64,000 nucleotides of DNA. It comes from Paenibacillus solanacearum. GTDB taxonomy: Bacteria; Bacillota; Bacilli; Paenibacillales; NBRC-103111. A program made the translations under genes and the position numbers. The notes under the pieces are model-generated. The model ran no database searches. It worked only from the letters and a program-made list of their open reading frames with translations, and was not told the origin of the DNA. Shown here piece after piece: positions 44,334 to 53,303 of the stretch. Location of the stretch: positions 1-64,000 of the forward strand of contig NZ_CAJVAS010000031.1 of the NCBI RefSeq assembly GCF_910593845.1. The letters are read 5' to 3'. How positions within the stretch are numbered: the first letter of the stretch is position 1; every line of letters begins with the position of its first letter.

Positions 44334-44396
44334 CCTATCGCGCGGTTCGACCGCCGCCTGGTGAAGCCGCAGCGCGCGCAATGCCCGTGATCCCCG

Positions 44397-46322
44397 TTAC
44401 TTGTTCTTGGCAATGCTCTCGACGAGCTCCGACAGCTCCGCCCAGCGGTCCATCGCCTGCTCCAGCTGCGCCGTCAGCTCCTGCTCCTCCTGGAACAGCT
44501 GCTGCACCTTACCGTAATCGCTGCCCGCCTGGCCGATCTCTGCTTTTACATGCTCCAGCCGCTCTTCGAGTCCAGCGATTTTCGCTTCGATGCCGTCCCA
44601 TTCCTTCTGCTCGTTGTACGACAGCTTCTTCGGCCGGTTCGCATCGCGTCTGGCTTCGCTCGCCGTACTCGCGGAAGCCGGCTCCGGCTTGATCTCCCGC
44701 TTCAACTGTTCTTCCGCCTGGCGCTCCTGTTTGACCGCGTCCATGTACTCCGTGTAGTTGCCGTAGAAGCGGCGAATGCGGCCGTCGCCTTCAAAGACGA
44801 ACAGATGATCAGCCGTACGGTCAAGAAAATACCGATCGTGAGACACCGTAATGACGACGCCGGGGAAGTCGTCCAAATATTCTTCGAGTACAGTCAGCGT
44901 CTGGATGTCCAGATCGTTTGTCGGTTCGTCCAGCAGCAGCACGTTCGGTTCCCCCATCAAGGTGCGCAGCAAGTACAGCCTGCGCTTCTCCCCGCCGGAC
45001 AGCTTACCGATCGGCGTCCACTGCTGCGACGGCGCGAACAGAAACCGCTCCATCATTTGCGCCGCCGTAATCGTGTCGCCGGACACCGTGCGCACCACTT
45101 CTGCCGCTTCCTTGATGTAATCGATCGCCCGCATTTTCTCGTTCATCTCGACGGTTTCCTGCGTGTAGTAAGCAAGCTTCACGGTCGGACCGACATCGAT
45201 CATGCCGTCGTCGGGCTGAAGATGCCCGGCGAGCAGGTTCAGAAACGTCGACTTCCCGGTCCCGTTCGGACCGATAATGCCGATGCGGTCTTCCGGCAGC
45301 ACGATGTAGCTGAAGCTGTCGACAATAGAGCGCGATCCGAACGATTTGGACACATGCTCCAGCTCCATGATTTTTTTGCCGAGGCGGCTGCCGCCTAGGG
45401 AAATGTCAAGCTGCGCGTTAGGTCCGTCGACCTTCTTGTCACGCAGCGCAACGACGCGTTCGATTCGCGCCTTTTGTTTGGTCGTGCGCGCTTTGGCGCC
45501 CCGGCGCAGCCAAGCCAGCTCGCGGCGCAGCAGATTTTGCCGTTTATCTTCCTCCGCAGCTTCCCGTTCGAGACGATCGGCCTTCTTCTCCAAAAATGCC
45601 GCATAGTTGCCTTCGTAGGCATACAGCTTCCCGCGATCCAGCTCGAAGATGCGGTTCGTGACCCGGTCCAGAAAATAGCGATCATGCGTGACAAGCAGCA
45701 ATGCGCCCTTCCACTTGCTCAGAAACTCCTCCAGCCATTCCACTGTCTCGTGATCGATATGGTTCGTCGGCTCGTCCAGGATGAGCAAATCCGCCGGCTG
45801 AATCAGCACGCGCGCCATGGCGACCCGCTTGCGCTGCCCGCCGGACAGCGTGCCGACCTTTTGCCCGAAATCGCGGATGCCAAGCTGGGTCAGCACGGTC
45901 TTGGCGATCGTCCCAGCCTCCCAAGCCCCTGTCGCGTCCATGCGCTGCTGGGCGGCGAACAGCTTCGTCTGCTTCTTCTCATCCTCAGGCGACAGCTGCA
46001 GCTCGGACAGCGCCGTCTCGTATTCCCGCAGCGCCTGCATGAGCGGCGTATCGCCGTAGAACACTTGCTCCAGCACCGTCGACTCAGCATCGAACTCGGG
46101 ATTTTGCGGCAAATATTCCACGCGGAAATGGTTGGCGTGCGTCAGCTTGCCTTTCTCGACGGACTCGATTCCCGCCATCACTTTCAGCAGCGTCGACTTT
46201 CCCGTTCCGTTGACCCCGACTAGCCCAATCCGTTCCTTCTCGTTGATTTGAAAATTAATATGATCAAACAGCACTTTCTCGCCATAGCTTACGTACAGAT
46301 TGTCTACCGTCAATATATTCAT
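44397..46322 (-). CDS. ABC-F family ATPase, Uup/YfmR type
   Basis: A 641-residue protein with two intact ABC domains (Walker A VNGTGKST near residue 38 and PNGTGKST near 355; signatures LSGGQRKRVA near 150 and LSGGEKRRLY near 445) and no membrane part. The inter-domain linker is highly charged (RRGAKARTTKQKARIERV). After residue 555 a coiled-coil tail rich in Glu, Gln and Lys follows, typical of Uup/YfmR-like proteins that act on stalled ribosomes. It stands directly upstream of the YkpA-type gene on the same strand but a terminator separates them. Confidence 0.9.
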   Translation of the reverse strand: MNILTVDNLYVSYGEKVLFDHINFQINEKERIGLVGVNGTGKSTLLKVMAGIESVEKGKLTHANHFRVEYLPQNPEFDAESTVLEQVFYGDTPLMQALREYETALSELQLSPEDEKKQTKLFAAQQRMDATGAWEAGTIAKTVLTQLGIRDFGQKVGTLSGGQRKRVAMARVLIQPADLLILDEPTNHIDHETVEWLEEFLSKWKGALLLVTHDRYFLDRVTNRIFELDRGKLYAYEGNYAAFLEKKADRLEREAAEEDKRQNLLRRELAWLRRGAKARTTKQKARIERVVALRDKKVDGPNAQLDISLGGSRLGKKIMELEHVSKSFGSRSIVDSFSYIVLPEDRIGIIGPNGTGKSTFLNLLAGHLQPDDGMIDVGPTVKLAYYTQETVEMNEKMRAIDYIKEAAEVVRTVSGDTITAAQMMERFLFAPSQQWTPIGKLSGGEKRRLYLLRTLMGEPNVLLLDEPTNDLDIQTLTVLEEYLDDFPGVVITVSHDRYFLDRTADHLFVFEGDGRIRRFYGNYTEYMDAVKQERQAEEQLKREIKPEPASASTASEARRDANRPKKLSYNEQKEWDGIEAKIAGLEERLEHVKAEIGQAGSDYGKVQQLFQEEQELTAQLEQAMDRWAELSELVESIAKNK

Positions 46323-46354
46323 CAGCGATTCGTCCTTTCCGGCTGCGCGGCCGT

Positions 46355-47416
46355 TTATTGCGTGCCATAGCTCTCCGCCGGCTCCATCACGTAAGCGGCC
46401 AACAGCGCGGCCGTATGGCGGATGCCGTCCAGATGCGTACGCTCCATCGCGTGCGATGCATGCACGCCGGGGCCGATCAGCGCCGCGCGAATATTGTTGC
46501 CGCCGCGCAGCGCAGCGGAAGCGTCCGAGCCGTATTGCGGATAAATGTCTACGGCGTAAGACAGCTGCTCGCGCTCCGCCAGCTCAATCAATTTGGATGT
46601 CATGGCGTAATCGTACGGCCCGGACGAATCCTTCGCGCAGATCGATACGTCAAATTCCGTGCAGCTCAGGTCGTCGCCCATCGCGCCCATATCGACTGCG
46701 ATCATTTCGGTGATCTCGCCGGGAATCCATGCAGCGCCGTGGCCTACTTCTTCGTAGGTGCTGATCAAGATGTTCAGCGCATAGGCCGGCTGCAGCTTCT
46801 CCCGCTTCAGCCATTCGAGCAGCCCGAATATGGCGGCGACGCCGGCCTTATCGTCCAGATGTCGAGACTTGACGAAGCCATTCGCCTTGAACTCCGTCCG
46901 CGGTTGAAACGAGACGATATCGCCAATGCGAATGCCGAGCGCCTTCACATCGTCTGCCTGGCGCACTCGTTCATCGAGCCTGATTTCCATAACGGCCTCT
47001 TCCCGCTTCATCTCGCGCGCATCGGGGTATACATGCACCGAAGGCTTCGTGGTCATGATCGTTCCGTCGTATACGTTACCGTCCCGCGTATGTACCTGGC
47101 AATATTCGTTCTCCACGGAGCCGAGCATGTAGCCGCCGACGAGCGTGAAGCGCAGCGCACCGTTCGCTTTAATCGATCGCACCATCGCGCCCAGCGTATC
47201 GACGTGCCCCGAAATCCCGATGACGCGCTCGCTGCTTTTTCCCGGCACGGTGATGATTCCGCAGCCTTTCGGGGTCAAGCGCATGTCGTATCCAAGCTTG
47301 GCCGCTTCGGCCGCCACTGCGTTCATCACGTCGCGGCAGTAGCCGCTCGGGCTTGGCGTGGACAGAAGCAGCTGCAGCACGTTTTTCACATATTCCATTT
47401 GAATCCGTTCGTTCAT
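46355..47416 (-). CDS. M42-family aminopeptidase (FrvX-like)
   Basis: A 353-residue metallopeptidase. Metal ligands appear in ISGHVDTLG near residue 65, the KSRHLDDKAG block near 180, the catalytic glutamates in STYEEVGHGA near 215 and Asp in AVDMG near 235, plus a C-terminal GVHASHAMERTH near 325. It would be a cytosolic dodecameric aminopeptidase or glucanase-like enzyme. Start ATG 47416 has GGAGG eleven bases upstream. It is divergent from the ASCH gene. Confidence 0.9.
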   Translation of the reverse strand: MNERIQMEYVKNVLQLLLSTPSPSGYCRDVMNAVAAEAAKLGYDMRLTPKGCGIITVPGKSSERVIGISGHVDTLGAMVRSIKANGALRFTLVGGYMLGSVENEYCQVHTRDGNVYDGTIMTTKPSVHVYPDAREMKREEAVMEIRLDERVRQADDVKALGIRIGDIVSFQPRTEFKANGFVKSRHLDDKAGVAAIFGLLEWLKREKLQPAYALNILISTYEEVGHGAAWIPGEITEMIAVDMGAMGDDLSCTEFDVSICAKDSSGPYDYAMTSKLIELAEREQLSYAVDIYPQYGSDASAALRGGNNIRAALIGPGVHASHAMERTHLDGIRHTAALLAAYVMEPAESYGTQ

Positions 47417-47502
47417 CGTGATTCCCGCCTCCTTCATTTGATTCTCGTGTTATTTTCGTGTAAGCTACGTTAGGATTCCACTCTAGGAGGTTATTACTTA
47501 CG

Positions 47503-47832
47503 ATGTCTGAAACATTGCCACCAAAAACCTGTAGTATCGATCGTCTTGTTACCAAAGAAGACGACATCGCCAAAGTGCTGAGCGGCGAGAAAACTGCAAC
47601 CCGTCGCAACGGACGCTATGCCGATCCGGGCGAAATTATGGAGCTGAACGGCCGCCAATTCGAGGTGACTCAAGTGTATCAGCAGTCGCTTGGCGAGCTG
47701 ACCGACGAGGCGGTACAAACCGAAGGCTTCTCTACCGTCGAGGATTACAAAAGCTATATTTTGTCGATGCACGCCGGCATGCCCTGGCTTCCGCAGATGA
47801 AAGTATGGGTGCATGAATTTCGTGCGATTTAG
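47503..47832 (+). CDS. ASCH-domain protein
   Basis: A 109-residue ASCH/PUA-like domain with the characteristic KVLSGEKTATRR near residue 24, followed by the ELNGRQFEVTQV beta strand. Relatives are RNA-binding or bind modified bases; some have amidohydrolase activity on acetylcytidine. AGGAGG precedes the ATG. It is followed by a long structured terminator. Confidence 0.82.
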   Translation: MSETLPPKTCSIDRLVTKEDDIAKVLSGEKTATRRNGRYADPGEIMELNGRQFEVTQVYQQSLGELTDEAVQTEGFSTVEDYKSYILSMHAGMPWLPQMKVWVHEFRAI

Positions 47833-47850
47833 TCCGTTGTAACGATACAA

Positions 47851-47941
47851 AACCAGTGCAGCGGGCAGCCCGGCGCACGCATCCGTGCGAACGGGCTGCG
47901 GGTCGCCGCGGGCATGTGCCTGCTGCACTGGTTCCGTTTTT
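47851..47941 (+). terminator. Large branched terminator after the ASCH gene
   Basis: A perfect 12-base outer stem (AACCAGTGCAGC, 47851-47862; GCTGCACTGGTT, 47922-47933) encloses about 60 bases with further internal pairing (CAGCCCG/CGGGCTG and CACG/CGTG), followed by CCGTTTTT. Confidence 0.75.
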
Positions 47942-47966
47942 CATTAAGGCTTGGAGGCTTCCCACC

Positions 47967-48398
47967 ATGTATCCTTGGCTCGTATTCATTCATTCCGTCA
48001 GCGCGATGGTTTCGATTGGACCGTTCTTCGTGCTGATCCCCATGCTTCGAAAGCTGCAGACCGCGGAAGGCGAGCTGCAAGCTTCCTACCTGGACTCATT
48101 TCATTTTGTCGTTCGTTTATCCAAGCATGCCGGTCACGTTCTCGTCGCCTCGGGGCTGCTGCTAATGTGGCTTGGCAAGTGGCACTGGTCGGAGCCGTGG
48201 ATTGCTGGCACATTTGCCGTCCTCTTCGCCTCGCTCTTGTTCATGGCGCGCGCGTTCTCCCCAACCATCCGTAAGCTGCGGCAGCCGGTCAGCGATCGCG
48301 CAGCCCTGCTGCGAAAGCTGAGCCGCTCGCTCTACCTGTATTTGTTCGTGCTGTTCGTCATGCTGTGGCTCATGATCATGAAGCCTCAGCTGTGGTAA
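47967..48398 (+). CDS. Four-helix membrane protein
   Basis: A 143-residue integral membrane protein with four hydrophobic helices (about 3-22, 52-70, 75-95 and 118-138). Histidines in the first and second helices (FIHSVSAM and KHAGHVLV) could bind heme or copper, as in CopD or DUF2269-like small membrane proteins. ATG 47967 is preceded by TTGGAGG. I do not assign a function. Confidence 0.7.
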   Translation: MYPWLVFIHSVSAMVSIGPFFVLIPMLRKLQTAEGELQASYLDSFHFVVRLSKHAGHVLVASGLLLMWLGKWHWSEPWIAGTFAVLFASLLFMARAFSPTIRKLRQPVSDRAALLRKLSRSLYLYLFVLFVMLWLMIMKPQLW

Positions 48399-48416
48399 TC
48401 TTTTTTGCGTAGCAGA

Positions 48417-48707
48417 TCAGCTTTCAAAATCGACGCAAACGCTCGTTCCGTCGAGCACCTGCTTCATATGCGCTTTGACATCCATATGAAGCGGGTGTAC
48501 GTCGTATTGCTGCAAATCTTCGAGCGAATCGAACTTCGTAATCAGCGCGATGTCATACGACCGCTCCTGATGAAGCACGTCCATGCCGACTTCGATATGA
48601 CGGAGGTACGGAATTTTCCCTTCCATGTTCTTCAGTACATCATAAGTGACCTTCACCGATTCCGGGGAACGGTCCTTCAATTTAAAAAATACGACATGTG
48701 TGATCAT
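48417..48707 (-). CDS. Dabb-family (stress-responsive A/B barrel) protein
   Basis: A 96-residue dimeric alpha/beta-barrel protein, recognised by ITHVVFFKLKDRS at the start, IEVGMDVLHQERSYDIALITKFDS in the middle and the YDVHPLH segment. The family includes polyketide cyclase-like enzymes and stress proteins, but most have no known role. Convergent with the membrane protein gene (18 bases apart). Confidence 0.85.
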   Translation of the reverse strand: MITHVVFFKLKDRSPESVKVTYDVLKNMEGKIPYLRHIEVGMDVLHQERSYDIALITKFDSLEDLQQYDVHPLHMDVKAHMKQVLDGTSVCVDFES

Positions 48708-48885
48708 TCTCGTTTCGACTCCTCTATCTGATTAGTTCCCGACGTCAAATTCGGCGCCCTAACTTCATGCTCAAAATAAGCTAGGTGCAAAAAGTCGCCG
48801 AGATACGAACAATACGCTGCCACCAAAGCTGTGGCTTAACTCTTCAACCGTTAACAATCTCATTAAAAATTGACTTCTTCGGTCT

Positions 48886-48914
48886 TTGAAAAAAAGTAAC
48901 TTGTATAGTATAAC
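48886..48914 (+). promoter_or_regulatory. Good promoter with no coding gene, reading antisense to the Nudix gene
   Basis: TTGAAA (48886-48891), 17-base spacer, TATAAC (48909-48914). The would-be transcript runs into the 3' end of the Nudix gene from its antisense side. A CATCTGA (48914-48920)/TCAGATG (48950-48956) inverted repeat starts at the transcript start. The rest of 48708-48992 holds nothing else I can support. Confidence 0.45.
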
Positions 48915-48992
48915 ATCTGATGCACCCGATTATCTAGGATAAACTGCTTCAGATGTTTCAAGGAAATGTACCCCTGAGCCGCAGCCGCTCTT

Positions 48993-49394
48993 CTATGCGT
49001 TGCTTCGATTCGCCCTGAGAAAAGCCAGTATCGGTTTCACTTCGCGATGCTCGGCCATTTCTTCCAAAGGAAACCATCGCAGGTCTGTCAGCTCCTGCTC
49101 GTGCTCGCCCAGCTCCGGATCGCTGCCCAGTTGTGCCGTGCCGCGGACCATTTTCCCGATATAGCAGTAATAGATACCCTCTATTCTCGCACTATAAGAT
49201 TCGATCGCTTGACCCGCGATTTCGATATCTAGCCCTGTCTCTTCCTTCGTCTCGCGGATTGCGCATTGCGGCGGCGTTTCACCGTTTTCTATTTTTCCGC
49301 CCGGGAATGTCCAGAACGTCTCCCCCTTATACGTCTGCTTCACCATCAAAATCATGCCGTCCTTGACGATCGCGGCGCAGCTTCGATTAGCCAT
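48993..49394 (-). CDS. Nudix hydrolase
   Basis: A 133-residue Nudix pyrophosphohydrolase with a complete Nudix box, GGKIENGETPPQCAIRETKE and following ETGLDI, at residues 32-57. It would hydrolyse nucleoside diphosphate derivatives and could clean up oxidised nucleotides. Single-domain; substrate not predictable. It starts with AGGAGAATCG ribosome-site-like sequence. Confidence 0.9.
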   Translation of the reverse strand: MANRSCAAIVKDGMILMVKQTYKGETFWTFPGGKIENGETPPQCAIRETKEETGLDIEIAGQAIESYSARIEGIYYCYIGKMVRGTAQLGSDPELGEHEQELTDLRWFPLEEMAEHREVKPILAFLRANRSNA

Positions 49395-49456
49395 TGTTCG
49401 ATTCTCCTTGATCCCAATATGAACTCCGGTATGCCATATGAAAATGGATACAACAA

Positions 49457-49485
49457 AAGGATCCGTCTGCTTGGCATGGATCCTT
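49457..49485 (-). terminator. Terminator closing the Tad locus
   Basis: AAGGATCC (49457-49464) and GGATCCTT (49478-49485) perfect arms. On the minus strand the hairpin is followed by TTTGTTG, 53 bases beyond the last stop codon of the locus. Confidence 0.8.
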
Positions 49486-49537
49486 CATTTCAATATTGCG
49501 TATGCGCCAAAAAAGATGGCATGCTTCAAGAACGGAG

Positions 49538-50434
49538 CTACAGCTTGTATTTGCCGGCCAACGCTTGCGCGCGCATGCACCATCGATGCCAGAGCAACCG
49601 AATGCGAAGCGCCGCTTCATGCCCAGCCTGCTTCCGCCCCAACGGTTTGATCAGCAGCAGACTAATATTGTCACGCGGACGCCGCTCCATCGCCTTGAAC
49701 ATGAGCGTATCGCAAATGCGCTGCGGCTCTTCGCCGCTTGAGGAGGCCCGCTGAAGCAGCAGCGCGATCGCTCCGTCGGAGAAGCAATCGTGGAACCCAT
49801 CGCTTGTCAGCATAAATAACGATTCGGGATCATAATAGCCGGAACGAATATACAGCTTCGGTTCCCCTCGCATTCCGAGCGATTGCAGCAGCACATGCCG
49901 TTTGGGATGCGATCTTGCTTTTTTGCTCGTCATCAGCCCTTTGCGAACTTGGGCATTCACCCATGTATGATCCCGCGTCAACCGCCGGAGCCGGTTCGAA
50001 TCCGAATCATATCGATATACCCGGCAGTCGCCGACGTGAATGATCGTATACACGGAGTCCGAGAGTACAAGCATAGAAAGCGTAGTCCCGAGATGCTGGC
50101 GCCGTTCCACGGCTTGTTCGCGCAGCTTCCGGTGGATCGCGTGGAACAAATCGGCCGCATCTCGCTCGATCGCTTTATAGGGACGGGTGCCGGCCATGAT
50201 CCCGGGCAGCCTTCGTTCAAGCCAATCCTTGACCAGCTCAACGGCCAGCTCGCTCGCCAGCTCCCCGTCCCCGCTGCCGCCAATGCCGTCGGCTATGACA
50301 GCGGCAGCATAAGGCACCCGGCCTTCGGTCGTGCTCAAGCGCAGAAGCGAACGGTCTTCATTGATGGTATGGAACCAGCCGGAGCGCGTATCGGCTCCGT
50401 ACTGCCAATGCACGGCGATCGTTTTTCTCAACAA
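49538..50434 (-). CDS. PP2C-type Ser/Thr protein phosphatase of the Tad locus
   Basis: A 298-residue metal-dependent phosphatase. Motifs: GADTRSGWFHTINEDR near residue 13, IADGIGGSGDGELAS near 48, LGTTLSML near 115, HVGDCRVYRY near 133 and SDGFHDCF near 213 with RDNISLLLI near 255. No transmembrane segment. TTG start with no strong ribosome site, 12 bases after the FHA gene stop, so it is probably translated in coupling. It could remove phosphate from the substrate read by the FHA protein. Confidence 0.88.
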   Translation of the reverse strand: MLRKTIAVHWQYGADTRSGWFHTINEDRSLLRLSTTEGRVPYAAAVIADGIGGSGDGELASELAVELVKDWLERRLPGIMAGTRPYKAIERDAADLFHAIHRKLREQAVERRQHLGTTLSMLVLSDSVYTIIHVGDCRVYRYDSDSNRLRRLTRDHTWVNAQVRKGLMTSKKARSHPKRHVLLQSLGMRGEPKLYIRSGYYDPESLFMLTSDGFHDCFSDGAIALLLQRASSSGEEPQRICDTLMFKAMERRPRDNISLLLIKPLGRKQAGHEAALRIRLLWHRWCMRAQALAGKYKL

Positions 50435-50446
50435 TCATAACCCCAT

Positions 50447-51973
50447 TTATAACCCCATTTTAAATACAAGCTCTTTGGTCACGATCTTAACTATATCACC
50501 TTCTTTCAACGGATGCACCCGGTACGGCACTAATATTTCGCCATTCAGCAGCGTGCCGTTTTTGGAACCGAGATCTTTGATGCCGTATCCGGCGTCTTCC
50601 TTTACAATTTCCGCGTGCATTCGGGAAACGCCCGCCTCTTCCTGCACCCAATCCGTGCCATCCCCCGCTCTACCGATTACAAAACTGCTCTTGTCAAGCG
50701 GCACCTTCTCATAAGCGCCATTGTTGCTATATTCCAGGTAAGGGATTTGCGCCGTCTCCAAGGCTTGTGCCGTTTTGCCCAAAAAAACAGTCGCATCGTT
50801 ACGCTGCAGCAGCGTTGTATGCATCTCGGCAGGGGGCTCTTTGGGCGGTACGAAGGCTTCGGGCTCTGCTGGATCGCTTAACCCGATTTCGTTAAAGAAC
50901 CGGCTGTCGCCCTGTTCCGGAATATCATATACAGGCTCCTCCGCACGCACTTGCGGCTGTTTCGGACGGGTTTTACGCAGCAGCAGTACGGTAGCCGCGC
51001 CTACGGCGGCGGTTGCGGCGGCACATCCGTACAGCAGCGACGTTTCCATCGATTCCGCGTACCACTTCCAGATGAAACAAACAACGAGCACAGCCATCAG
51101 CACGAGAAGCAGTCGTTTTCTGCCGATGTCCTTCACCGCGCGTTCATGCGAGTCCGGTATGGATTCGGAGCTTATGGGAGCACCTGGCACCGCCGATGCG
51201 GAAAAGCCGGTTTCGATCCGCAGCAAATCTGCCGCATCGTTTCGAACGGAATCGGCAGCATGCCGGTCGAGAGCGATTGCGGGCTTCTCGCGGGCAGCAG
51301 GCGGAGCCGTTCCGATCGAAGTCCATTCCCTTGGCTCATCCCTTGGATGCGGATCGGAGAGAGCAGCTGGAGGCTGTGCCGCAGAAGACGACGTAAGCCG
51401 CATATGCTTCAGAAGCAGTTGCTTCAGCTCCGGCAAATTGAAATTTTCTTCGAACAGGCAGTTCATCAATTCTTGATAGCCGGTACCGTGAAGCTCGGTT
51501 ACGCGATGAATCCATTTGGACGCAAGCTGCTGCAAATCGGAAGAGAGCGCCTCTTTACCTTCCAGCTGCTCCTTCGGCACATACGTCAAATGCAGATCCT
51601 CCAAGCCGCTGCCGCAATAGATGAACTCTTCCTTCAAAATGTACCGATCCGGCAGCAGCATGTACACTTTACTGTCGCATAGCACTTCCACAATACGGTG
51701 CAGCAGCGAGAAGTACCGGTGCATCGTCAATTTTTCCATTCGCAAAAAATGAGCAAGCATCCGTTTACCCGTAATCCGATAATACAGCTGAACATCCCCT
51801 TCCTTCGCTTCCAGCTGCAGCTCAAGCAGATGAGGAATGCGGTTGGCGGCCAGCATGTTCAGCTGAAAATCGGAAAGCTCGTTTTGCTGCAATCCGTGAG
51901 CCGAAGACAGCACCATAAAATGCCCGTGATCGTTCAAATAATCTACAGTCAATCCATATATCGATTGTGTCAT
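50447..51973 (-). CDS. DUF6382-FHA membrane protein of the Tad locus
   Basis: A 508-residue protein. The N-terminal half (1-180) matches the DUF6382 region found in Firmicute Tad loci, with HHFMV-type YLNDHGHFMVLSS and many Leu-rich helices. A Pro/Ala/Ser-rich linker follows, two membrane helices lie near 290-345 (LLLVLMAVLVVCFIW and AATAAVGAATVLLL), and a C-terminal FHA domain (about 430-505) shows FVIGRAGDG, VSRMHAEI and LGSKNGTLLNG. FHA domains bind phosphothreonine. Start ATG 51973 is supported by AAGGGGAGG; the 692-residue open frame adds shadow sequence of the peptidase gene. Confidence 0.9.
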   Translation of the reverse strand: MTQSIYGLTVDYLNDHGHFMVLSSAHGLQQNELSDFQLNMLAANRIPHLLELQLEAKEGDVQLYYRITGKRMLAHFLRMEKLTMHRYFSLLHRIVEVLCDSKVYMLLPDRYILKEEFIYCGSGLEDLHLTYVPKEQLEGKEALSSDLQQLASKWIHRVTELHGTGYQELMNCLFEENFNLPELKQLLLKHMRLTSSSAAQPPAALSDPHPRDEPREWTSIGTAPPAAREKPAIALDRHAADSVRNDAADLLRIETGFSASAVPGAPISSESIPDSHERAVKDIGRKRLLLVLMAVLVVCFIWKWYAESMETSLLYGCAAATAAVGAATVLLLRKTRPKQPQVRAEEPVYDIPEQGDSRFFNEIGLSDPAEPEAFVPPKEPPAEMHTTLLQRNDATVFLGKTAQALETAQIPYLEYSNNGAYEKVPLDKSSFVIGRAGDGTDWVQEEAGVSRMHAEIVKEDAGYGIKDLGSKNGTLLNGEILVPYRVHPLKEGDIVKIVTKELVFKMGL

Positions 51974-51990
51974 CGCTGCCTCCCCTTTAT

Positions 51991-52512
51991 CTACTGGACA
52001 TAAAGTTCTATAAACGCATAAGCCGTACCGGGCAGCACAGCCCACATGAACGGGAACCGAAGCGGCGATTGCGGCTTGGCGAAGGCGGTTTTCAATGCGG
52101 CATGATCGCGTAAAACAAGCAGATTCATAAGCCGGAATACGACGCCTCTCAACCGCTGGAGCCCCTCCATCCGGCACAACAAAAAGACAAGCCCCCCAGC
52201 TCCGGCGAGCAGAAGCGACGCCGTCATCGCATAGATCGAAAAGCCCGCTCCCGTGATGGCGCCAAGCGCTGCAAACAGCTTCACGTCCCCTGCCCCAACA
52301 GCCCCGATGGCATATAGTACGAGCATGGGCACCATCCCGCAAAACAGGCCGGCAGCGGAAAAGGCAGCACCGTCCCAGCCGCTTGTTGCCGTATGGAGAA
52401 CCAATCCCGAGACGGTTCCAACCACATTGAGAACATTCGGTATTTTTTGCTTTCTCGTATCGGTGACAAAGGCGACCAGCAGCAATGCCCCGGCTAACCC
52501 ATATGCGATCAT
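51991..52512 (-). CDS. TadV-like A24 prepilin peptidase
   Basis: A 173-residue membrane peptidase with about five helices that cuts Flp-type prepilins. The two catalytic Asp motifs are present: VTDTRKQKIPN near residue 18 and GAGDVKLFAALG near 75. It is the short form with no N-terminal methylase domain. Start ATG 52512 is an ATGA overlap with the TadE stop and has GGGGGTG upstream. Confidence 0.88.
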   Translation of the reverse strand: MIAYGLAGALLLVAFVTDTRKQKIPNVLNVVGTVSGLVLHTATSGWDGAAFSAAGLFCGMVPMLVLYAIGAVGAGDVKLFAALGAITGAGFSIYAMTASLLLAGAGGLVFLLCRMEGLQRLRGVVFRLMNLLVLRDHAALKTAFAKPQSPLRFPFMWAVLPGTAYAFIELYVQ

Positions 52513-53216
52513 CCGGCACCCCCAATCCACGCGCGTTCTACGGCTTTCTTTTTCAATATGACAGTTTTATGGAAAAAAGGGACAGCAAATTGATATTTGT
52601 ATTCGGCTTCTATGGACAGAAAGGCCTCGTTTTTGTTATCAAAATTCGGAAATTGAACAGCCGTTACTTTAAATCGCTCCCGGTCCAGCTTTGGTATGCC
52701 GGAAAGCGAAGCTACAAGCGGCGTTGCCGCTCTTGCCAGCTGCTCATTCAGCATTTGCTTTGCGTCTTCGCCGACCGAGCCGCCCCATGCTTCCAGCTGT
52801 TCACGCCGCTCTTTTTCCAAACGGACAAGCTGCAGCAGCGGATCGGGGATCCAACGCTCATAATCGTCGGCCAACGTCTCGGCATCCAGCGCCTTTTGTC
52901 GCGCCGCCTCCGTCACGCTGATCACACTGCCAAGCCACTTGCTAGGAGCGCTTGAAGCCCATTGGGCCTGTCCCGCCCGGTACAGCTGCTCGACAGGATA
53001 CATGTTGGCCGCTGCAATCTTCGCCGTTTGCGAAACAGCGGATTGCAGTGCCATGTCCGCTTGAGCCATACGGATAAACCCAAGCAGCACCATAAGAAAC
53101 GCGGCAAAAAAAGGAAGCGCTAACGCGGCCTCCAGCACAATGCTGCCTTGTTGTTCTTTCATTAGGCTAATGAACGGCCGCATTCCGCGCATGCGCGTTC
53201 GTTTGTACAGCGTCAT
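52509..53216 (-). CDS. TadE-family pseudopilin-like protein
   Basis: A 235-residue protein with a short cytoplasmic N-terminus, then the TadE motif EQQGSIVLEAALALPFF near residue 21 and a membrane helix to about 50. The remainder is extracellular. It starts the second block of the Tad locus after the oppositely oriented gene at 53383, so it must have its own promoter or an antisense read-through; I could not identify a convincing one. Confidence 0.82.
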   Translation of the reverse strand: MTLYKRTRMRGMRPFISLMKEQQGSIVLEAALALPFFAAFLMVLLGFIRMAQADMALQSAVSQTAKIAAANMYPVEQLYRAGQAQWASSAPSKWLGSVISVTEAARQKALDAETLADDYERWIPDPLLQLVRLEKERREQLEAWGGSVGEDAKQMLNEQLARAATPLVASLSGIPKLDRERFKVTAVQFPNFDNKNEAFLSIEAEYKYQFAVPFFHKTVILKKKAVERAWIGGAG

Positions 53217-53303
53217 TCCCCAATCTCCTCCTGCGGCAAATCGTCAATATGTAAAAGATGTTCAAAGAAAGTTCATGATTTCCAATTACAAATCATTAAC
53301 AAA

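Noticed and set aside
51974..52525. N-terminal extension of the FHA gene to 692 residues
   Set aside because: It overlaps the prepilin peptidase gene in another frame and has no ribosome site; ATG 51973 has a good one.
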